A stretch of DNA of 64,000 nucleotides. Origin: Bradyrhizobium sp. Ghvi (GTDB lineage: Bacteria > Pseudomonadota > Alphaproteobacteria > Rhizobiales > Xanthobacteraceae). Positions 58,468 through 64,000 of this stretch are shown here, one piece after another; within the stretch, counting starts at the first letter, position 1; every line of letters begins with the position of its first letter. The translations under genes were made by a program, and so were the position numbers. The DNA is taken from NCBI RefSeq assembly GCF_900115265.1, contig NZ_FOVU01000005.1, positions 310,001-374,000 of the forward strand, read 5' to 3'. The notes beneath the pieces are model-generated. The model was not told the origin of the DNA. It did not search any database and worked only from the letters and a program-made list of their open reading frames with translations.

Positions 58468-59547
58468 ATGCGCGCTGCGATTTTGAGGAACGGTGACATC
58501 GTCGTTGGCCAGATGGCCGAGCCGAAGCCCGGCCCCGGCCAGGTGCTGGTCAAGACGCTCGCCTGCGGCATCTGCGGCTCCGACCTGCACGCGCGTCAGC
58601 ATGCGCCGCGAATGGTGGAGATGGCGAAGAAGACCGGGCGAACGCCGATGGATCTGTCGCGCGACGTCGTCTTCGGCCACGAGTTCTGCTGCGAGATCGT
58701 CGACTACGGCCCCGGAACGACGCGCAAGCTCAAGCCGGGCACGCATGTGTGCTCGCTGCCCGCGCTGCTGACGCCTGATGGCATCAAGGGTATCGGCTAT
58801 TCCAACGAGTTCGTCGGCGGCTATGCCGAGCAGATGCTGCTCAGCGAGCCGCTGCTGCTGGAAGTGCCTGATGGCCTCGCGCCGGAACATGCCGCGCTGA
58901 CCGAGCCATTGGCCGTCGGCGTTCACGCGGTGGCGAAGGCCAATATCCGCGGCGGCGAGGTGCCCCTCGTCATCGGCTGCGGCCCGGTCGGGCTCGCGGT
59001 GATCGCCGCGCTCAAGATCAAAGGCCTGCATCCGATCGTCGCCGCCGACTATTCTCCAGCGCGCCGCGCGCTCGCGGCAAAGCTCGGCGCCGATATCGTC
59101 GTCGATCCCAGGATATCGCAGCCCTACGCGACCTGGGCCGAGCACGCGCAGATGTCGGAGGCGGAGAAGGCGGCACGGCCGCCGTTCCAGGCCATGCTGC
59201 CGGCGCTGAAGCCCGCGATCATCTTCGAGTGTGTCGGCGTTGCTGGCCTGCTGCAACAGGTGTTCGAAGGGGCTCCGCGCGATGCCAGGATCGTCGTGGT
59301 CGGCGTCTGCATGGAGAGCGACAGGAACGAGCCCATGCTCGGCATCATGAAGGAGCTCAACATCCAGTACGTGCTCGGCTACACGCCGGAGGAGTTCGCG
59401 GCCTCGCTGCGCCTGATCGCCGAAGGGCAGGTGGATGCGGCAGCGATGGTGACGGCGGAAGTCGGTCTCGACGGTGTCGCAAAGGCGTTCGCCGATCTCG
59501 CCAACCCTGAATCCCAGACCAAGATCATGGTGCAGCCGTGGCGATGA
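58468..59547 (+). CDS. Zinc-binding medium-chain dehydrogenase
   Basis: A 359-residue medium-chain dehydrogenase. Zinc ligands lie in CGICGSDLHARQHAPRM and VVFGHEFCCEI; the structural four-cysteine set of alcohol dehydrogenases is missing. The Rossmann motif CGPVGLAVIAALKI is near residue 172. A loop of about 25 residues (HARQHAPRMVEMAKKTGRTP) near the first zinc ligand is unusual and found in a rhizobial subgroup. It oxidises an alcohol or polyol with NAD(P). The start ATG follows CGGAGGAGCCGG. Confidence 0.85.
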   Translation: MRAAILRNGDIVVGQMAEPKPGPGQVLVKTLACGICGSDLHARQHAPRMVEMAKKTGRTPMDLSRDVVFGHEFCCEIVDYGPGTTRKLKPGTHVCSLPALLTPDGIKGIGYSNEFVGGYAEQMLLSEPLLLEVPDGLAPEHAALTEPLAVGVHAVAKANIRGGEVPLVIGCGPVGLAVIAALKIKGLHPIVAADYSPARRALAAKLGADIVVDPRISQPYATWAEHAQMSEAEKAARPPFQAMLPALKPAIIFECVGVAGLLQQVFEGAPRDARIVVVGVCMESDRNEPMLGIMKELNIQYVLGYTPEEFAASLRLIAEGQVDAAAMVTAEVGLDGVAKAFADLANPESQTKIMVQPWR

Positions 59548-59573
59548 CGGTGTTGCCGCAACGGCGGTGCACT

Positions 59574-59695
59574 CCTCCCCCGCTTGATTGCGGGGGAGGG
59601 CTGGGGAGAGGGTGTCTCTGCATCGGGACAATCCCCTAGAGGAAAGAACCCTCACCCGGCGCTACGCGCCGACCTCTCCCGCAAGCGGGAGAGGT
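59574..59695. repeat. Intergenic palindromic repeat, second copy of the CTCTCCC type
   Basis: CCTCCCCCGC (59574-59583) pairs with GCGGGGGAGG (59590-59599), and ACCTCTCCCGC (59672-59682) pairs with GCGGGAGAGGT (59685-59695), with a CCCTCACCCGGCGCTACGCG stretch between. The layout is that of the repeat at 343-486. It lies between convergent genes and may terminate both. Confidence 0.7.
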
Positions 59696-59706
59696 GACCA
59701 CAACCA

Positions 59707-60168
59707 TCACACCGGCAGTGCGATCGAATACTTCACCTGGCTGAGCGCAAAGCTCGACTCGATCGATGCGATGCCGTCGAGCCGGGTCAGCTTGGTCTTG
59801 AGGAAGGTCTCATAGGAGGCGAGATCGGCGGCGACGACGCGCAGGAGATAGTCGCGGTTGCCGGTCATCAGATAGCACTCCAGCACCTCGTCCCATTTCG
59901 AGATCGCGCGGGCAAAGCGGTTGAGATCCTCCTCCTTCTGTCGCGCCAGCTTGATGGAGATGAAGACGCTGACATGCAGGCCCAGCGCCTTCTGGTCGAC
60001 GGTGGCGATATAGCGCGAGATGACGCCGCGCTCCTCCAGCAGCTTGACCCGGCGATGGCAGGGCGAGACCGACAGCCCCACCTTGTCGGCGAGTTCCTGC
60101 ATGGTCAGGCGGCTGTCGTTCTGGAGATAGCCGAGGATCTTGCGGTCGATGGCGTCGAGGTCAGACAT
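59707..60168 (-). CDS. Lrp/AsnC-family transcriptional regulator
   Basis: A 153-residue Lrp-type regulator. The helix-turn-helix is within residues 5-60 (LDAIDRKILGYLQNDSRLTM, LADKVGLSVSPCHRRVKLLE) and the ligand-binding RAM domain is at about 68-145 (VECYLMTGNRDYLLRVV variant). It senses an amino acid and probably controls the divergent AceE/transketolase-like gene; in Pseudomonas such a pair (MdeR-MdeB) acts in methionine breakdown. Its ATG is 130 bases from that gene's start. Confidence 0.88.
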   Translation of the reverse strand: MSDLDAIDRKILGYLQNDSRLTMQELADKVGLSVSPCHRRVKLLEERGVISRYIATVDQKALGLHVSVFISIKLARQKEEDLNRFARAISKWDEVLECYLMTGNRDYLLRVVAADLASYETFLKTKLTRLDGIASIESSFALSQVKYSIALPV

Positions 60169-60298
60169 TGGGATGGAACCTATGTTTTAGCGGTCATCTT
60201 GGTAAAGTATCCCAATAAATGGCGGTATAGCGCGAAAAATTGAGAATTTTGGCGTCCCCGCCCGGCGTATGATCCGCCTTATTTCCCGGAGCATCGCC

Positions 60299-62662
60299 AT
60301 GCCCGTCGATTCCGCACGTCTCGAAACCCTGATCGCCCTCAGCCGCAAGGCGTTGTGGCTGTCGTCATGGACCATTCACCACGCCAACCACATCCGCCCC
60401 AATGCGGACGGCCTGAAGGTCGGCGGCCACCAGGCCTCCTCGGCCTCGCTCGCGACCATCATGTCGGCCTTGTACTTCCACGTGCTGCGGCCCGAGGACC
60501 GTGTCGCGGTGAAACCGCACGCGAGCCCGGTGTTCCACGCCATCCAATATCTGTTCGGCCGCCAGAGCCGCGAGAAGCTCGAGAACTTTCGCGGCTTCAA
60601 GGGCGCGCAGTCCTATCCTTCGCGTACCAAGGACGTCGACGACGTCGATTTCTCCACCGGCTCGGTCGGCCTCGGCGTCGCGCAGACGCTGTTTGCCTCG
60701 CTGGTGCAGGACTACGTCAAGGCCCATGGCTGGATGAAGGATCGCCGCGACGGGCGGATGATCGCGCTCGTCGGTGATGCCGAGATGGACGAAGGCAACA
60801 TCTTCGAGGCGCTCGCGGAAGGGTGGAAGCACGGCCTGCGCAACACCTGGTGGGTGGTCGACTACAACAGGCAGTCGCTCGACGCCGTCGTCCGCGAGGG
60901 GCTCTGGGAAAAGTTCGAGACCGTGTTCCGCAATTTCGGCTGGGACGTGGTCATCGTGAAATACGGCCGCCTGATGCGGGAAGCATTCGCGGAAGCAGGC
61001 GGCGAAGCGCTGAAGCGCTGGATCGACAATTGCCCGAACGCGCTCTATGCCGCGCTGTGCTTCCAGGGTGGCGCAGCCTTCCGCAAGCATTTGCATGACG
61101 AGATCGGCGATCAGGGTCCCATCACGAAGTTGATCGATAAGCGCAGCGACGAGGATCTGCTGGCGCTGATGTCGAACCTCGGCGGCCACGACATGGCGAG
61201 TATGCTGGAGGCGTTCGAGTCCATCGATCACGATCGTCCGGTCTGCTTCATCGCCTACACCATCAAAGGCGTCGGCCTGCCGTTCCAGGGCCACAAGGAC
61301 AACCACGCCGGCCTGATGACGGTCTCGCAGATGGAGAAATATCGCGAGAGCCAGAACATCCGGCCCGGGCACGAATGGGACAAGTTCGAGGGTCTGACGC
61401 AAAGCGCTGCCGAGCTGGAGACCTTTCTCGCGCGCGTGCCGTTCAACAGGGATGGCCGCCGGCTGACCGCGCCTGTTGTCGAGGTGCCCCAGCAGCTCGC
61501 CTTCAAGCCGTCGCCGCAGATGTCCACGCAACAAGGCTTCGGCCTCGTCCTGAACGAGATCGCGCGCGGTGACAGCGAGCTGGCAAAGCGCATCGTCACG
61601 ACCTCGCCCGACGTTACGGTTTCGACCAATCTCGGCCCCTGGGTGAACCGGCGAGGCCTGTTCGCGCGCGCGGAGAAGGCGGACTTATTCCGCAGCGAGA
61701 AAATTCCCTCGACATACAATTGGGACGCCTCGCCGAAGGGCCAGCATCTCGAGCTCGGCATTGCCGAGATGAATCTTTTCATCATGCTCTCGGCGCTCGG
61801 CCTGTCGCACCAGATCAACGGCGCGCGGCTGCTACCGGTCGGCACGCTCTACGATCCCTTCATCGAGCGCGGTCTCGATGCGCTCAACTATGCCTGCTAC
61901 CAGGATGCGCGCTTCATGGTGGCGGCGACTCCATCGGGCATCACGCTGGCGCCCGAAGGCGGCGCGCACCAATCGATCGCAACACCCTTGATCGGCATGG
62001 CACAGGACGGGCTTGCCTCTTTCGAGCCGGCCTTTGTCGACGAGCTAGCCGTCATCATGGGCTGGGGCTTCGAGCACATGCAGCGCGATCCGGGTGAGGG
62101 CGGCTCGGTCTATCTGCGGCTCTCGACGCGCGCGATCGAGCAGGTACAGCGCATCATGACGCCCGAACTGCAGCAGGGCATCACAGATGGCGCCTATTGG
62201 CTGCGTAAGCCGGGCCCGAATGCCGAGGTCGTGATCGCCTATACCGGCGCGGTGGCGCCCGAGGCGATCGAGGCGACCGGCTTCATCGGCGAGAGCCGCC
62301 GCGACGTCGGCCTGCTCGCGATCACGTCGGCCGACCGCTTGCATGCCGGCTGGACCGCCGCGCGAAAGTTGCGCCGCGATCGGCGCGGCGTGCAGCACCT
62401 CAGCCACATCGAAAAGTTGCTGGCACCGCTGCCGCGCGACTGCGGCATCGTGACCGTGATCGACGGCCATCCCACCGCGCTTGGCTGGCTCGGCAGCGTC
62501 CGCGGCCATCGCGTCGAGGCGCTCGGCGTCGAGCAGTTCGGCCAGACCGGCACGATCGCTGACCTTTATCGCCACTATGGCATCGACGCGAATGCCATCA
62601 TCGATGCGGCGGAAAGCCTCACCACCGGTGCGCCGGTGCTGCATCGGAAAATGGCGGTGTAG
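60299..62662 (+). CDS. AceE/MdeB-like 2-oxoacid dehydrogenase E1 or transketolase
   Basis: A 787-residue thiamine-diphosphate enzyme of the transketolase/AceE superfamily. The TPP-binding motif is GDAEMDEGNIFEALAEGW near residue 160; the following NTWWVVDYNRQSLD matches E1 rather than transketolase. It has the transketolase central domain (about 440-640) and C-terminal domain. It should decarboxylate a 2-oxoacid such as pyruvate or 2-oxobutyrate. No E2 or E3 gene is nearby. The ATG at 60299 follows CCCGGAGCATCGCC. An Lrp regulator is divergent and an aldehyde dehydrogenase follows after 288 bases. Confidence 0.82.
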   Translation: MPVDSARLETLIALSRKALWLSSWTIHHANHIRPNADGLKVGGHQASSASLATIMSALYFHVLRPEDRVAVKPHASPVFHAIQYLFGRQSREKLENFRGFKGAQSYPSRTKDVDDVDFSTGSVGLGVAQTLFASLVQDYVKAHGWMKDRRDGRMIALVGDAEMDEGNIFEALAEGWKHGLRNTWWVVDYNRQSLDAVVREGLWEKFETVFRNFGWDVVIVKYGRLMREAFAEAGGEALKRWIDNCPNALYAALCFQGGAAFRKHLHDEIGDQGPITKLIDKRSDEDLLALMSNLGGHDMASMLEAFESIDHDRPVCFIAYTIKGVGLPFQGHKDNHAGLMTVSQMEKYRESQNIRPGHEWDKFEGLTQSAAELETFLARVPFNRDGRRLTAPVVEVPQQLAFKPSPQMSTQQGFGLVLNEIARGDSELAKRIVTTSPDVTVSTNLGPWVNRRGLFARAEKADLFRSEKIPSTYNWDASPKGQHLELGIAEMNLFIMLSALGLSHQINGARLLPVGTLYDPFIERGLDALNYACYQDARFMVAATPSGITLAPEGGAHQSIATPLIGMAQDGLASFEPAFVDELAVIMGWGFEHMQRDPGEGGSVYLRLSTRAIEQVQRIMTPELQQGITDGAYWLRKPGPNAEVVIAYTGAVAPEAIEATGFIGESRRDVGLLAITSADRLHAGWTAARKLRRDRRGVQHLSHIEKLLAPLPRDCGIVTVIDGHPTALGWLGSVRGHRVEALGVEQFGQTGTIADLYRHYGIDANAIIDAAESLTTGAPVLHRKMAV

Positions 62663-62677
62663 GGAGGTAACTAACGC

Positions 62678-62809
62678 ATGGGCCCCGGCTCAGCAGCGCA
62701 CCACTAAAGCAGTGCTGCGCTGCGTCCGGGGCACGAGACTCGCTACAATCTCATGTCCCGGACGCGCTGCAGCGTGAAACGCTCCTGCGCAGAGCCGGAC
62801 CCACGCCGC
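62678..62809. repeat. Intergenic palindromic repeat, copy 2
   Basis: CTCAGCAGCGCA...GTGCTGCGCTGCG followed by TCCGGGGCACGAG (62688-62739) and then GTCCCGGACGCGCTGCAGCG with GCAGAGCCGGACCCA (62755-62803). Both blocks are shared with 28245-28381 in exchanged order. The rest of the gap before the aldehyde dehydrogenase shows no gene or clear promoter. Confidence 0.65.
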
Positions 62810-62950
62810 TTGCCTCGCTCCAAATCGCGTTCCATATAACCTCCGTCCGCCGCAACGCTGGCCCCGCATATGGCGGGTTCAACCGGCGGTGCTTTCGTGC
62901 AAGGATGCCTGCCGAAACGCCCCCTCCAAGCCCGCAAGAAGAGGTTAACG

Positions 62951-64000
62951 ATGGTCAATCGCATGCAATTCTACATCGACGGCGCCTGGGTCGACCCCGC
63001 CGTCAAGAAGTCCACTCCGGTCATCAATCCGGCGACGGAAGAGGCGATGTACGAGGTTGCGCTTGGCTCCAAGGCCGACGTGGACAAGGCGGTCGCCGCT
63101 GCCAAGCGCGCCTTTGCGACCTTTTCGCAGACCAGCCGCGAGGAGCGCGTTGCGCTGCTCTCGAAAATCATCGAAGTCTACAAGACCCGCCTCAAGGAGA
63201 TCGGAGCCGCCGTCTCCGACGAGATGGGCGCGCCGCTGCCGATGGCGGAGAAGCTGCAGGCCGGCGCCGGCCTCGGCCATCTCATGACCACGCTGGACGT
63301 GCTCAAGAACTATCATTTCGAGGAGCCGGTCGGCACCGCCATGGTGCTGCGCGAGCCGATCGGGGTGGTCGGCATGATCACGCCCTGGAACTGGCCGCTC
63401 AACCAGATCGCCTGCAAGGTCGCGCCCGCGCTCGCCGCCGGCTGCACCATGATTTTGAAGCCGTCGGAGTTCACGCCGACCTCGGCTTTGATCTTCGCAG
63501 AAATCCTCCATGAGGCCGGCGTGCCGAAGGGCGTGTTCAATCTCGTCAACGGCCTCGGCCCCGAGGTTGGCGCCGCCATGAGCGAGCATCCTGATATCGA
63601 CATGATCTCCTTCACCGGCTCGACCCGCGCCGGCATCGATGTGGCCAAGCGCGCTGCGCCGACCGTGAAGCGCGTCAGCCAGGAGCTCGGCGGCAAGTCG
63701 CCGAACGTCATCCTCGAAGGCGCCGACCTCACGAAGGCGGTGACCGGCGGCGTGATGCACATGTTCAACAACTCCGGCCAGTCCTGCAACGCGCCCTCGC
63801 GCATGATCGTGCCGCTGTCCAAGATGAAGGAAGTCGCCGCGATCGCGAAGGCCGTCGCCGACAAGACCAAGGCGGGTGACCCCCGCGCCGAAGGCACGAC
63901 GATCGGCCCCGTGGTCAACCGCGGCCAGTGGGACAAGATCCAGGGTCTGATCAAGAAGGGCATCGACGAGGGCGCAACGCTCGTCGCCGGTGGCCCGGGC
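62951..64000 (+). CDS. Aldehyde dehydrogenase (partial, runs off the window)
   Basis: The first 350 residues of an NAD(P)-dependent aldehyde dehydrogenase; the gene continues past base 64000. The family motifs visible are PWNWPLNQIACKVAPALAAG, FTGSTRAGIDVAKRA with GG loop, the Glu in SQELGGKSPNVIL (near 245) and the catalytic Cys in NNSGQSCNAPSR (near 280). It oxidises aldehydes to acids in catabolism. The ATG at 62951 follows AAGAGGTTAACG. It follows the AceE-like gene in the same direction, with a repeat between. Confidence 0.9.
   Translation, partial: MVNRMQFYIDGAWVDPAVKKSTPVINPATEEAMYEVALGSKADVDKAVAAAKRAFATFSQTSREERVALLSKIIEVYKTRLKEIGAAVSDEMGAPLPMAEKLQAGAGLGHLMTTLDVLKNYHFEEPVGTAMVLREPIGVVGMITPWNWPLNQIACKVAPALAAGCTMILKPSEFTPTSALIFAEILHEAGVPKGVFNLVNGLGPEVGAAMSEHPDIDMISFTGSTRAGIDVAKRAAPTVKRVSQELGGKSPNVILEGADLTKAVTGGVMHMFNNSGQSCNAPSRMIVPLSKMKEVAAIAKAVADKTKAGDPRAEGTTIGPVVNRGQWDKIQGLIKKGIDEGATLVAGGPG

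Noticed and set aside
1..64000. CRISPR arrays, tRNA or rRNA genes, transposases or integrases
   Set aside because: None seen: no regularly spaced repeats, no tRNA-like 3' ends with a matching cloverleaf, and no transposase or recombinase motifs in any frame.

Overview
The window is a GC-rich alphaproteobacterial chromosome segment, almost certainly from a Bradyrhizobium close to B. diazoefficiens/japonicum. The best evidence is gene order and exact protein geometry: fixK2, a 138-aa receiver protein, fixJ and fixL on the minus strand, diverging from a universal stress protein, a CBS protein, fixNOQP and fixGHIS. FixL has the expected 505 residues, with haem His200, Arg220 and phosphorylated His291 in place. 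Further along is the narK-bjgb-flp-nasC nitrate assimilation and NO detoxification operon known from this genus.

Layout. (1) 1-7.8 kb: tail of an alkyl sulfatase, a glycosyltransferase with a general-stress (EcfG) promoter, an MsbA-like ABC exporter, a glycogen debranching-type enzyme, a PRC-barrel protein and an MFS transporter. (2) 7.8-21.3 kb: the oxygen-responsive core. FixL/FixJ activate fixK2, and FixK2 activates the cbb3 oxidase operon (fixNOQP) and its assembly operon (fixGHIS). FixK2-type boxes (TTGA/C-N6-T/G-CAA) lie before fixN, fixG, the 138-aa receiver and a peroxiredoxin at 23.3 kb; a one-mismatch box precedes the stress protein. (3) 21.3-33 kb: MFS transporter, cupin, peroxiredoxin, LysR, 3-hydroxybutyrate dehydrogenase, patatin, DUF2236 protein, glycogen synthase, CoA-transferase, alcohol dehydrogenase and an isocitrate/isopropylmalate-type dehydrogenase. 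This is a carbon-storage and acyl-CoA neighbourhood. (4) 33-43 kb: small secreted protein, a duplicated 3' fragment of an enoyl-CoA hydratase gene flanking an ABM/LysR pair, the intact hydratase, L,D-transpeptidase, LysR-XRE pair, CcdA and an HWE histidine kinase. (5) 43-43.7 kb: three mini-genes (30, 77 and 26 codons) around divergent EcfG-type promoters. (6) 43.7-55.3 kb: serine hydrolase, intradiol dioxygenase, then the nitrate region: a PP2C-kinase fusion, a formate/nitrite transporter and narK-bjgb-flp-nasC. Two divergent sigma-54-type promoters and a leader that can fold in alternative ways control the centre of this region. (7) 55.3-64 kb: SMP-30 protein, aldo/keto reductase, DMT transporter, zinc dehydrogenase, Lrp regulator, an AceE/transketolase-like enzyme and a truncated aldehyde dehydrogenase.

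No rRNA, tRNA, CRISPR array, transposase or phage gene was recognised. Several intergenic gaps hold palindromic repeats of kinds that recur within the window. The most interesting material is regulatory: tandem operators before fixK2, added FixK2 targets, the stress-promoter mini-gene cluster, and the sigma-54/leader architecture beside an unstudied phosphatase-kinase fusion. No similarity search or folding program was run; all assignments come from reading motifs, lengths and order.
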